DNA of 64,000 bases. It comes from Acidovorax sp. 106 (GTDB taxonomy: Bacteria > Pseudomonadota > Gammaproteobacteria > Burkholderiales > Burkholderiaceae_C). The notes under the pieces are model-generated. The model made no database searches, had not been told where the DNA came from, and worked only from the letters and a program-made list of their open reading frames with translations. Below, piece by piece: positions 25,757 through 33,839 of this stretch. The stretch lies in the NCBI RefSeq assembly GCF_003663825.1, contig NZ_RCCC01000001.1, forward strand, positions 4,224,501 through 4,288,500, given 5' to 3'. Both the position numbers and the translations under genes were made by a program. Position 1 is the stretch's first letter. Each line of letters opens with the position of its first letter.

Positions 25757-27122
25757 GGTGGTTTCCTGCTGTCTGCAATGCAGCGGATTGGGCTGCCAGC
25801 ACATGTTTGCATGGCCCGCGCTCGCCCTGGTGCTTGCCGAACCAGGGGCAGGTGCAGCGCAAGGTGTCGCCTTGCTCGCGCACGTGGTAATGCACGTCGC
25901 CGCTGTGCACCAGGGCTTCTAGCGGATGGGTGTTGCGCAGTTGCACAGCGCCTGCCTCCAGCAAGGCGCGGGCGTCGGCCAGGCGCGGGTTCAGGTCTTC
26001 CAGCAAATCGGGTTCAAAAGGCAGTTCGCGGTGGAAGTAGGCGGCATGTTCCAGGTCATACCCCACCAGCCCCATGGCACCCAACACCTGCAATGAGCGC
26101 TCGACCGCTGTGCCCGGCCAGCCCAGCTGATGCGCCAGCGTGTCGCTGGGCAGCACGTCTTGCCAGTGCAGTTGCGCACGCAGGGTGGATACCGGGTGCG
26201 GCCCAGCTTGCTGCACCAGCGCATGCAGCGCCTGCCCCTCGCCCGAGAAGCCGCGCCACACTTCGGCGCTGAGCACCAGCGTCAGGCGCATGCTGCCAAA
26301 GTCCACGCACCAGGCACTGGCCTGGCCTTGCAGGTCTGCGTACACGCTCAGCGCGCGCGCCTGGGGTAGCAGGGCCTCCAGAATGCGAAGACGGCTGCTG
26401 TCGGTAAAGCGCACGCCCCCAGCGCTGGGCTGCGCGGTGGTGCGCAGCCCCTGCGGCCCGCCCACCACCCACAGCGGCGTTTTGCTGGTGGATGCCTTGG
26501 GCAGGCTGCGCAGAAAACGCAGCGCGGGCACGGCATCTACCTGCAACACCCGCCGCATGGCGGCCTGGTACGCCTGCACGGCCACCATGCTGCGCAGCCA
26601 GCGCAGGGGCAAATCCACCTTTTTCTCCAGCACCTGGGTGCCGCCAGAGCGCATGGCAAATTCAGAGCGCCCCACGGAGAGGGCCAGCCCGTCAGCGTCG
26701 CGCACACGGGCCAGCGCGGCTCGCATGGGGGCATTGAAATCCACATTGGTGGTGCCTTTGCCTACGATGTCGCCAGCGTACGACGCAGGCTCCAGGTCCA
26801 CCCGGATATAGGTGCTGCAGCAGCCCGAGAAGCCCTCCAGCCGCAACATGCCCGCGCCTGCGGTGACAACCGGGTCTGCCAGAGCCACAGCTTTGGCCAC
26901 TGTATTGGGTGGGGTGAAAAACCGTGACCCGACCAGCAGATGCACAGCGCTGAGCAGTTGGGCGGCAAGGTGCGGCTGGTGCAAGCGCCCTTCAAAGAAA
27001 TGAGGATGCTCTACCGCGCTGGGCGAGGAGGTTGCCAGCCGAAGCTCAGGCGCGGCATGCAGGTCCACCGCCGAGGGTTCGGCATAGCGGTAGGTGTGCG
27101 CAAAGTGGGTCATGCAGCGCAT
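25749..27122 (-). CDS. SWIM zinc-finger protein
   Basis: 457 residues (the start may be the Met three codons later). Only the C-terminus gives a domain: CTCPWFGKHQGERGPCKHVL, the CxCx(n)CxH SWIM zinc finger, near residue 425-445, used for nucleic-acid or protein binding. The preceding region includes a possible winged-helix segment (DTLAHQLGWPGTAVERSLQV). Such SWIM proteins are commonly paired with the DUF6493-type gene that overlaps it here. Biological role not established. Confidence 0.78.
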   Translation of the reverse strand: MRCMTHFAHTYRYAEPSAVDLHAAPELRLATSSPSAVEHPHFFEGRLHQPHLAAQLLSAVHLLVGSRFFTPPNTVAKAVALADPVVTAGAGMLRLEGFSGCCSTYIRVDLEPASYAGDIVGKGTTNVDFNAPMRAALARVRDADGLALSVGRSEFAMRSGGTQVLEKKVDLPLRWLRSMVAVQAYQAAMRRVLQVDAVPALRFLRSLPKASTSKTPLWVVGGPQGLRTTAQPSAGGVRFTDSSRLRILEALLPQARALSVYADLQGQASAWCVDFGSMRLTLVLSAEVWRGFSGEGQALHALVQQAGPHPVSTLRAQLHWQDVLPSDTLAHQLGWPGTAVERSLQVLGAMGLVGYDLEHAAYFHRELPFEPDLLEDLNPRLADARALLEAGAVQLRNTHPLEALVHSGDVHYHVREQGDTLRCTCPWFGKHQGERGPCKHVLAAQSAALQTAGNHHG

Positions 27123-27313
27123 TGTCTACAAACTGACCATGGCGTTGTGCCTGCTTGGTGCCTTCTTGTATGTGTCTCAAACCTGCTGCAGGGTATGCAC
27201 TTGCAAGTGCTGCATTGGCGGAGCAACAGGCCCGTCCATAGGCTCACAGTCCTGTGTGTTTGTGCATGGGCACCTGAATTTGCTTCGGGCCCCTTTACTT
27301 TCAATTGCGCAAT

Positions 27314-27359
27314 TTTCTATACGGGATAGATCATTGGAAGAAGATTTTTTGTATAGAAA
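27314..27359. promoter_or_regulatory. Inverted-repeat operator candidate before the hipA remnant
   Basis: TTTCTATAC at 27314-27322 and GTATAGAAA at 27351-27359 are exact inverted copies 28 bp apart, in an AT-rich promoter-like region. Within the left arm TCTATACGGGATAGA is itself a short dyad. It lies immediately before the ATG at 27369. HipB-type regulators bind such dyads in front of their operons, so autoregulation by the downstream HTH protein is plausible. Confidence 0.5.
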
Positions 27360-27368
27360 TCCACCGAA

Positions 27369-27665
27369 ATGAACCCTCATTGCACCCTGCAAATCCACCA
27401 CCAGGGCCGCTGGCACGATGCTGCCACGTCGCCCTGTGGGGCGATGCTGACCAAGGCTGGCGGTGCAAAACCTGTGCGGGGTACGAGGCCGATTGGTCTG
27501 TGGAGCACTTTGGCAAGCACGATGCCCACGCCCTGAGCTGCCGCTGGCCCGTGGGGCTGGAAGCGATGGACTGGCCGCATTGGCCGGTGTTCCTGATCGA
27601 CATGCTGCCCCAGGGCTTTGGCCGGGCGGAGTTGCTGCGGCGGCTGGGCCTGGTGCGATCCCAAA
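27369..27665 (+). pseudogene. HipA-family N-terminal remnant (frameshifted, truncated)
   Basis: The first codons read MNPHCTLQIHHQGRWHDAAT. A +/-1 frameshift near 27425 then leads into HVALWGDADQGWRCKTCAGY, HALSCRWPVGLEAMDWPHWP and VFLIDMLPQGFGRAELLRRL. The WPxFLxDMLPQGxGR segment is the N-subdomain signature of HipA-type kinases. The kinase core (about 300 residues) is missing. The toxin half of a hip module is therefore inactivated while the regulator persists. Confidence 0.7.
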
Positions 27666-27699
27666 AAGATCTTGAACAGGTTCTTAGCGGAAACACACC

Positions 27700-27981
27700 A
27701 TGGACAAACGCTTTAAACCCCTTTCCCCGCCTGAGCAACTGCAGCAGCGCCGCCAGGCCATTGAAGACGTGCTGGCGCACCCTGAATGGACGCTGGCCGA
27801 GGCGGTGCGGCATATCCAGACCGGCCTTCGCCTGACCAGTGCCGAACTGGCCCGTGTGGCGGGGGTGTCGCAAAAGACGCTGCTTGATATTGAGCAGGGC
27901 CGCAGCCCCGGCACGGTGCAAACCCTCAACCGCATTCTGGGCGTGGTCGGGCTCAAGCTGGGGGTGGTGCGGGCGCGGTAG
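27700..27981 (+). CDS. XRE-family HTH regulator, HipB-like
   Basis: 93 residues. The helix-turn-helix is LRLTSAELARVAGVSQKTLL followed by DIEQGRSPGTVQTLNRIL, typical of Cro/HipB proteins. It starts at an ATG 34 bp after the hipA remnant. It appears intact, and the order remnant-then-regulator is reversed from the usual hipB-hipA. It may be an orphan antitoxin/regulator. Confidence 0.8.
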   Translation: MDKRFKPLSPPEQLQQRRQAIEDVLAHPEWTLAEAVRHIQTGLRLTSAELARVAGVSQKTLLDIEQGRSPGTVQTLNRILGVVGLKLGVVRAR

Positions 27982-28035
27982 CACCGTGCGCGTCTGCTGC
28001 GCCACATTGATTGTTCCGGCATGAATCTACTTGAA

Positions 28036-28096
28036 CCGTTCACGCTGAGCGCCGTCGAAGCGCGGCGCAGGGCTTCGACAAGCTCAGCCTGAACGG
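28036..28096. repeat. REP-like inverted repeat
   Basis: CCGTTCACGCTGAGC and GCTTCGACAAGCTCAGCCTG with AACGG form an imperfect inverted repeat across 61 bp. The arm GCTTCGACAAGCTCAGC is a sequence I know as a common repetitive extragenic palindrome in high-GC proteobacteria. It lies in the gap between the HipB-like gene and phoX terminator. Confidence 0.6.
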
Positions 28097-28130
28097 ATTT
28101 TCAAGTTCAAAGATGCCGACTCAATAAAAC

Positions 28131-28160
28131 AAAAGCCCAGGCCTGTGCGGGCCTGGGCTT
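28131..28160 (-). terminator. Terminator of the phoX-like gene
   Basis: On the minus strand AGCCCAGGC pairs with GCCTGGGCT, followed by TTTGTTTTA. It lies about 85 bp after the phosphatase stop codon. Confidence 0.78.
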
Positions 28161-28243
28161 GGTGACTGGCGCTTTGTCCAGCACCTCATTCACGCTCCAT
28201 GGTGGCTTTGCGCAAGGCTGTCACGCCTTATGCCACGCCTGGC

Positions 28244-30259
28244 TTACGTGCGCAGCGAAATAGCAGCGTCCGTGGCCGTGAGGTAGCCCACCGCGGCTGA
28301 GAAGCGGTCGTTGTAGTTCTTGCGCACCAGCGGATCGAGCGTGTCCTTGACCTTGCTGTGCACGCCTTGCCAGTCACCTGGGTGCTGGAAGTTGCTCATG
28401 ATGTAAGTCCAGCCGTTGATGCTGTCCACTGCATGCAGACCGGTGGACTCGGCCCCCGATGGGGTGGAGAGCACGCGGCTGAGCTGTTTGGTGTCCACGT
28501 TGTAGGCCCACAGAAAGTTGTTGACGTGGTCTGTGGTGTCTTCGCCGATGAACAAGGTGCGCAGGCCTTCCGAGAACTTGATGTTGTCGGGGCTGGCGAT
28601 CTTGTCGGGGTGGGCAGTGTTGCCCAGTGCGTCGGCGGCAATGTCCTCGCCCAGCAGCATGATGCGCGATTGCTTGGGCACCCAGTCGCTGTTGATGGCG
28701 TTGCCTTCGGTGTCCTTTTGGCCGCCCACGAGGTCATGGGCCAGGATGCCGCCCGCGTTGATCTTTTTGGGGAAGGCCACGTTGTGCTTTTCGACATAGC
28801 CGGCCGCGCCCACCACCATCGAGTCCTTGATGTTGGCCACCACAGAATAAGCCACCTTGTCGCGCGCGTTCACCGTCACGCCTTCGCTTTTGGTCAGCGC
28901 CAAGCTGCCGCCCTTCAAGGCTGCGTAGCGGTGCGTTTCCAGGAAGGCGGCGGCCTTGTCCATGCCGGGCTTCACGCGCACCCAGCACTTGGTGTTGTCT
29001 TTGTTGAGGACGATGCGGGTGTAAGAAGGGTCATTGGGATCGGTATTCACGACGGAGTCCATGATGTCCGTCGGCTTGATGCCGTTGTTGATCAGGGTCT
29101 CGATCTCGGCGCTGGTGGCGTGGCCCAGCTTGATCCACTGCATCGCGGCGGTGCTGGTGTCGGTGAGCTTTTCCGTCCATTTGGCGACGTACAGCGTGCC
29201 TGCAGAGAGGTCGCGCGCCTTGTCGGCCACAAACATGAACCAGCCGCCGTTGGTGGCGTCGTCGCCCATCAGGGCGGTGCGCTCGTCGGGCATCACCTGA
29301 ATCAGCTCGTGCGATATGCGGCCCAGGCCGTAGTGCTTCTTGATCGAGCCGGTACCGTCAGGGTTCACCGTCACCTCGGGGATGTGGCCGTAGTGGTACG
29401 GGTTGGCTTTGGAGGCATCGCCGTACAGGTTGGCGCTGAATTTGTCGAGTTTGGTCGTGGTGGCACCGCCCAAACCTTGGCGGAAGGCGTCGGGCTCGTA
29501 CTCTTCGCTAGAGAGGTGCGTTCCCCAGGGCGAAAGGCTGGCTCCGCAGGTCACCCACAGGCCATGCACGGGCGTGGTGTCCACGTTGTGGTACTTCACC
29601 AGCGTGAGCTTGCCGGTCTTGGGGTCCTGGTCCAGCGTCAGCACGGCGATGGGGGAGGGTAGCTCAGCCCACAGCTGGTCGGTCTTGTCTGCGTTGGCCA
29701 GGTCGGTGTCGGTGTACTCAAACTGCACCACGGCAAACACCGGGTTGCCCTTGACGCCATCGACCTTGGCATTGGGTACCGTCAGCAGCGAACTGCCGTC
29801 CGGGCAGTCCGAGAAGAACTGGCGCTCTTTGCCGGGCACTGATTTGTCGATGATGGGGCGGTTGTTGATGTCATAGATACCGCCTGCGACCAGCGTGCCG
29901 CCCTTGCCATCGGGCACCTTGTCGCCGGTCAGGAAGAAAGGCTGGTAGCCCAGCTGAAGCGTCTTGCTGCTGCCGTCGCTGAAGCTGAGCTTGAGTTGTG
30001 AGCCCACGGTGCAGGTGGCCATAGCGTTGGGGTTGGTCAGATTGGGGGCTGCCATGCCAACAAAGGCTGCCGACGTCATGGTGGCCGTGGCTGCAGGGGC
30101 GTCATCGCCGCCGCCGCAGCCCGCAAGAACGGTGGCCGCCAGGGTGCCCCCCAAAGGCAACATGGGCGTGCTGGCCAACAGGCGCAGCAAGGTGCGGCGT
30201 TGCAGGGAGGGGTTAGCGTCGATGGATTCGGAGGGGAATGCGTTGTGGTCCATGGGCAT
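28244..30259 (-). CDS. phoX: PhoX-family phosphatase, Tat-exported
   Basis: 671 residues from the Met at 30259 (the frame is open to 30349 but the extra residues look untranslated; no clear ribosome site at either). The N-terminus has a twin-arginine signal QRRTLLRLLASTPML and a lipobox-like LAGC. The PhoX/DUF839 fold is shown by GTHLSSEEYEPDA, a glutamate/calcium site region, by RTALMGDDATNGGWFMFVAD and by LFIGEDTTDHVNNFLWAYN. PhoX enzymes are calcium/iron-dependent alkaline phosphatases that release phosphate from organic esters in the periplasm. The gene stands alone with its own terminator. Confidence 0.85.
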   Translation of the reverse strand: MPMDHNAFPSESIDANPSLQRRTLLRLLASTPMLPLGGTLAATVLAGCGGGDDAPAATATMTSAAFVGMAAPNLTNPNAMATCTVGSQLKLSFSDGSSKTLQLGYQPFFLTGDKVPDGKGGTLVAGGIYDINNRPIIDKSVPGKERQFFSDCPDGSSLLTVPNAKVDGVKGNPVFAVVQFEYTDTDLANADKTDQLWAELPSPIAVLTLDQDPKTGKLTLVKYHNVDTTPVHGLWVTCGASLSPWGTHLSSEEYEPDAFRQGLGGATTTKLDKFSANLYGDASKANPYHYGHIPEVTVNPDGTGSIKKHYGLGRISHELIQVMPDERTALMGDDATNGGWFMFVADKARDLSAGTLYVAKWTEKLTDTSTAAMQWIKLGHATSAEIETLINNGIKPTDIMDSVVNTDPNDPSYTRIVLNKDNTKCWVRVKPGMDKAAAFLETHRYAALKGGSLALTKSEGVTVNARDKVAYSVVANIKDSMVVGAAGYVEKHNVAFPKKINAGGILAHDLVGGQKDTEGNAINSDWVPKQSRIMLLGEDIAADALGNTAHPDKIASPDNIKFSEGLRTLFIGEDTTDHVNNFLWAYNVDTKQLSRVLSTPSGAESTGLHAVDSINGWTYIMSNFQHPGDWQGVHSKVKDTLDPLVRKNYNDRFSAAVGYLTATDAAISLRT

Positions 30260-30368
30260 CGGGGGTTCAGAAAAATAGGGGCCTGGGCTGCCCAAGTGGT
30301 TGTGGGCAGCCCAGGCATTCAGGGGCCGCAGATGCTCGCATCGGCTCATGACGTGGCAGTGACCGATT

Positions 30369-30398
30369 CATGAACGCACATGAACGCACATGAACGCG
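30369..30398. repeat. Three 10-bp direct repeats upstream of phoX
   Basis: The unit CATGAACGCA occurs three times head to tail (last base G in the third). Read towards phoX the unit is TGCGTTCATG. A 10-bp period places all units on one helix face. It is reminiscent of, but not the same as, an 11-bp-period Pho box. Confidence 0.6.
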
Positions 30399-30435
30399 TG
30401 CTGGGGCTGACGTTTGCAGGCTTTTTTCATCCAGC

Positions 30436-30480
30436 ATTTTTGCTACTAAATGTGTAGCTGCTCGCTCTTGTTTCATGGGC
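30436..30480. repeat. Dispersed AGCGCTT-core repeat, degenerate copy
   Basis: TTTTTGCTACTAAATGTGTA followed by GCTGCTCGCTCTTG has the left half of the dispersed element (TTTGCTAN..AAATNTATAGCTGCTAGCGC) with several changes. The rest of the 30260-30736 gap, apart from the 10-bp repeats, shows no gene or RNA structure I recognise. Confidence 0.45.
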
Positions 30481-30736
30481 TTCAGAAGGCTTTTTGCCTT
30501 ATGCCGTATGGTTGCCCCGGTTGCCCATGCGCCCCGTGATGGCCCCTTGCAGCCACGCGCGTCTTGGTTGTGGTCCTGGGCTGCATTGCGCGCATCTGCC
30601 TTGGGTTGCACAAGCGCTGTGCAGGGGCGCACAAAGCCGACGGAAAAACTGATGGAAAATAGCGGGCTTGCTGCCACTCCCCGTAGGCCAGCAACCCGCC
30701 CGGCCTTCTAACCCTTTTGCTCCCCTGAGCCTGTCC

Positions 30737-32158
30737 ATGTCAGACGTCCACTCCTCCAAGATCTCTGTCGAGAAAATCGGCGGCACTTCCATGACCGCTT
30801 TTGGCGATGTGCTGCGCCACATCGTGCTGCACGACCCCAAGCGCATTAACGGCCGCATTTACGTGGTGTCTGCCTACTCGGGCGTGACGAACCAGTTGCT
30901 GGAGCACAAGAAGACGGGCGAGCGCGGCATCTATGCCTTGTTTGCGGAAGGCAAGGGTTACCAGGATGCCTTGACGGGCCTGGCTGCCAGCTTGAAGAAG
31001 CTCAATGCTGGCTACGCCGACATCGGCCTGCCGCTGGCTGTGGCCGATGCCTTTATCGACCAGCGCATTGGCCAGGCGCGCGAGTACCTGGGCGCAATGC
31101 ACCATGTGCTGGCCAGCGGCTACTTGAGCCGCAAGGATGTGCTGTTGGCCGCGCGCGAAGTTCTGGCATCGATTGGCGAGTCGCACAGCGCGTTCAACTC
31201 GGTCGAGATCCTCAAGGCCAATGGCGTGAATGCCATCCTGATGGACCTGGCCGGTTTTGACGACAACGAAGCCTGGACCATTGACGAGCGCATCGCCAAC
31301 AGCTTCAAGGGCATCGACCTGAGCGACAAGGTGGTGGTGGCCACGGGCTACACCAAGGGCACCGAAGGCATCATGCGCGAGTTTGACCGGGGCTACTCCG
31401 AAGTCACCTTCAGCAAGATCGCCGTGGAAGTGCGCCCCGCCGAGGCCGTGATCCACAAGGAATTCCACCTCTCGTCAGCCGATCCCAACCTGGTGGGCCT
31501 GGAAAACGCCATCGTGGTGGGTGCCACCAACTACGACGTGGCCGACCAACTGGCCGACGTGGGCATGGAAGCCATCCACCCCAAGGCCGCCAAGCCGATG
31601 GAGTTGGCGGGGATCCCCATCCGCCTGAAAAACACCTTTGAGCCCGACCACCCCGGCACGCTCATCACCAAAGACTTCGTGGGCGAACGCGCCCGCGTGG
31701 AGATCGTGACCGGCACCGACAAGGTCACCCTGATCGAGATCCACGACCCTAGCATGGTGGGCACCGTGGGCTTTGATGCAGGGCTGATGGAAGTGTTCTG
31801 CAAGCACGACGTGAGCTACATCCTGAAGGCCACCAACGCCAACTCCATCGCCCATCTGGTGTGGGACAACCAGGTGACTCCTGATCTGGTGGCAGAGCTG
31901 CAAGAGGCTTACCAGGTCGTGACCATCAAGCCCAGCGCCATCGTGTGCACCATCGGCTCCAACATCGGCATCCCCGGCGTGCTGGCCAAGGCTGCGCAGG
32001 CACTGGCCGACGCGCAGGTCAACGTGAACTGCGTGTCGCAGACCTTGCGCCAGGTGAATATGCAATTCGTGATTGAGCGCGAAGACTACAAGACCGCCAT
32101 CAAGGCACTGAACATGGCCTTGTGCGTCAACTCCGGCACGCCCGTGCCCCGCGTCTGA
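30737..32158 (+). CDS. Aspartate kinase, ectoine-cluster (Ask_Ect) type
   Basis: 473 residues from the Met at 30737. It opens with VEKIGGTSM rather than the usual KFGGTS. It then shows VVSAYSGVTNQLLEHKKTGE, DRGYSEVTFSKIA, IHKEFHLSSADP and NYDVADQLADVGMEAIHPKA, which together are the pattern of the Ask_Ect branch. Two ACT-type regulatory repeats follow (KVTLIEIHDPSMVGT and NIGIPGVLAKAAQALADAQV). It phosphorylates aspartate towards lysine, threonine, methionine or, in halophiles, ectoine. No ectABC genes are adjacent. Confidence 0.85.
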   Translation: MSDVHSSKISVEKIGGTSMTAFGDVLRHIVLHDPKRINGRIYVVSAYSGVTNQLLEHKKTGERGIYALFAEGKGYQDALTGLAASLKKLNAGYADIGLPLAVADAFIDQRIGQAREYLGAMHHVLASGYLSRKDVLLAAREVLASIGESHSAFNSVEILKANGVNAILMDLAGFDDNEAWTIDERIANSFKGIDLSDKVVVATGYTKGTEGIMREFDRGYSEVTFSKIAVEVRPAEAVIHKEFHLSSADPNLVGLENAIVVGATNYDVADQLADVGMEAIHPKAAKPMELAGIPIRLKNTFEPDHPGTLITKDFVGERARVEIVTGTDKVTLIEIHDPSMVGTVGFDAGLMEVFCKHDVSYILKATNANSIAHLVWDNQVTPDLVAELQEAYQVVTIKPSAIVCTIGSNIGIPGVLAKAAQALADAQVNVNCVSQTLRQVNMQFVIEREDYKTAIKALNMALCVNSGTPVPRV

Positions 32159-32174
32159 CACGAAGCCATCTTTC

Positions 32175-32202
32175 AAAAAGCCCGCCCCGTGCGGGCTTTT
32201 TT
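32175..32202 (+). terminator. Terminator after the aspartate kinase gene
   Basis: AAAAAGCCCGC pairs with GCGGGCTTTTTT around CCCGT, with flanking A- and T-runs. Confidence 0.88.
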
Positions 32203-32252
32203 GTGGGCAGGGTGGGGCACCCAGATGCGGCCTTAGCGGGTTTTGCAGGCCT

Positions 32253-32279
32253 TTATCTTTTTTTATCAAAATAAGATAA
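32253..32279. promoter_or_regulatory. GATAA-rich operator candidate before the AAA ATPase gene
   Basis: TTATCTT and AAGATAA are exact inverted copies 13 bp apart in a very AT-rich stretch. Two more GATAA words follow at 32294 and 32304, the last just before the start codon. The clustering suggests binding sites of a regulator; no regulator gene is next to it. Confidence 0.4.
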
Positions 32280-32309
32280 TTAACCATATTCAGATAAGTG
32301 GAGATAACC

Positions 32310-33458
32310 ATGGCCCCCGACGTGTTCCACCGCACCGCCTACGCAGAGCAAATGGCCCAGCAGTTGCTGCAGCCATCGCCCCTGCACATGAACGTGCGCT
32401 CGGGCGTGCTGCTTTCGGGCATACGCCGCGTGGGCAAGACCACCTTTTTGCGCCAGGACCTAGTGCCTGCGCTGGAGGCGCGGGGGGCGCTGGTGATTTA
32501 CGTGGACCTGTGGGCCGACCGCAGCAAAAGCCCTGCCGTGCTGGTGCTCGATGCTGTTCGCGCCACGCTGTTGCAAATGCAAACCCCAGGCTCGGGCTTG
32601 CTGCAGCGCTTCAAGGGGCTGAATTTGGGCGCGGCGGGCATCACGCTGGGTTTTCAGGTGGAGCATTTGGGCACGCCGGGCGGCACCACGCTGGCGCAGG
32701 CGTTTTCAGAGCTGGTGGCCAAGGCCAAGGTGGATGTGGTGCTGATCGTGGACGAAGTGCAGCAGGCCCTGGGCACCGAAGACGGCACCAGCTTGCTGCA
32801 CGCTCTCAAGGCGGCGCGCGATGCGGTCAATGCCCAGCCGGGCACGCCGGGGTGCTTCTTGTTTTTGGGCACGGGCTCGCACAAGTCGCTCATCACCGAC
32901 ATGGCCACACGCCACTCGCAGCCCTTTACGGGTGCGCTGACCACGGCCTACGAGCCACTGGGGCAAGACTTTGTGCAGTGGCAACTTCAGCGCATTGCAG
33001 GCAGCCCAGGCGTGGTGCTGCCCAGCACCGAAGTGGCTTGGGCAGGCTTTCAGTCGCTGGGCCACCGCCCTGAAGAAATGCTCAAAGCCTTGGTGCAACT
33101 GCAAAGCGCCCAGGCCCCGGCAGACCAGGCGTTCCCCATCATCTGCGCCACGCTGGCATCGGCCGCTGCCGATGTAGAGCTGCGCGCCATCGAAGAATTT
33201 GGCGAACTGGGCCAAGCGGTTTTCGACTACATCGCCCAAGGCAGCGAGACCGGCGTATCGGGCCTGTTTGGCGAAGAAGCCATGGCCAGCTACACCGCCC
33301 GCACCGGGGGCAAGGTGCCCACATCGCAGGTGCAAAAGCTGGCCGAAAAGATGATCAGCGCCAACCTGATCGCCCGCCCAGGCCACGGCATCTACACCGT
33401 GGCCGATCCGTTTGTGCGCAAGGTGTGGCTGGAGCGGCGGCGGTTGCTGCAGCGTTGA
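32310..33458 (+). CDS. AAA-family ATP-binding protein
   Basis: 382 residues starting at the ATG with GGAG seven bases upstream. Walker A is GIRRVGKTTFLRQDL, near residue 36-43, and Walker B is VDVVLIVDEVQQ, near residue 145. A sensor-like FLFLGTGSHKSL follows. This is the pattern of the archaeal-ATPase/STAND-like group often found as free-standing ATPases in accessory DNA. The C-terminal third looks like a winged helix (ASYTARTGGKVPTSQVQKLA). No nuclease partner is adjacent. It is the first gene of the accessory island; function unknown. Confidence 0.75.
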   Translation: MAPDVFHRTAYAEQMAQQLLQPSPLHMNVRSGVLLSGIRRVGKTTFLRQDLVPALEARGALVIYVDLWADRSKSPAVLVLDAVRATLLQMQTPGSGLLQRFKGLNLGAAGITLGFQVEHLGTPGGTTLAQAFSELVAKAKVDVVLIVDEVQQALGTEDGTSLLHALKAARDAVNAQPGTPGCFLFLGTGSHKSLITDMATRHSQPFTGALTTAYEPLGQDFVQWQLQRIAGSPGVVLPSTEVAWAGFQSLGHRPEEMLKALVQLQSAQAPADQAFPIICATLASAAADVELRAIEEFGELGQAVFDYIAQGSETGVSGLFGEEAMASYTARTGGKVPTSQVQKLAEKMISANLIARPGHGIYTVADPFVRKVWLERRRLLQR

Positions 33459-33494
33459 TCTGAACGTTGATCTGCAGCGGCTGGAAGATACTTC

Positions 33495-33545
33495 AATTTT
33501 GATAGCTGCCAGCGCTTGATGAAAAAGGGCTGGAGCCTGATTTTG
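33495..33545. repeat. Dispersed AGCGCTT-core repeat, copy
   Basis: AATTTTGATAGCTGCCAGCG followed by CTTGATGAAAAAGGGCTGGA GCC has the left arm of the element well conserved and the right arm as GGGCTGGAGCC. It follows the AAA gene stop by about 36 bp. Confidence 0.6.
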
Positions 33546-33675
33546 CTTAAGAGAAATAATTGCCTGGGGGCAAGACAAAAGACCTGACCTCAGCGCCCGC
33601 GATGGTGCAGGTAGTGGGCGTTCGCGAAAGTCAGGACGACGCCGAACGCAACTACCGCCAGGCCCGCGCGCTGCA

Positions 33676-33838
33676 GGGATGGTTTGCATGACTCTGGCGA
33701 GGATGTGGTGGCGCGGATCGGGATGGCATACAAGGCGATTTTTGCAGCCAATAGCACGCTATTGGCAAGAAAAGCAACGCCGTAGACCGCCCGAATCCGT
33801 GCGGCCACAGACCGCAGGGAGTTATGAAGAGCATCCCT
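33676..33838 (-). mobile_element. 163-bp MITE-like repeat, copy A
   Basis: It matches, in inverse orientation, the element at 55404-55566 over its whole length. Ends are inverted repeats: GGGATGCTCTTCATAACTC on one side and GGGATGGTTTGCATGACTC on the other. The centre is a long hairpin built on TTGCCAATAGC and GCTATTGGC. It has no reading frame preserved between copies. It directly abuts a truncated LacI-type gene. Confidence 0.7.
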
Positions 33839-33839
33839 T

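Noticed and set aside
28358..29662. 434-codon open frame on the plus strand
   Set aside because: Antisense shadow of phoX; no ribosome site and no domain.
30369..30398. Very short CRISPR-like array
   Set aside because: The 10-bp units have no spacers between them and there are no cas genes; it is a plain tandem repeat.
30520..30736. Lysine-type riboswitch before the aspartokinase
   Set aside because: No conserved lysine-riboswitch core or terminator/antiterminator pair is visible in this GC-rich leader.
32310..33458. Part of a defined toxin-antitoxin or anti-phage ATPase system such as a retron or Gabija
   Set aside because: Only Walker motifs and a possible winged helix are seen; no partner nuclease, reverse transcriptase or OLD/UvrD domain is adjacent.
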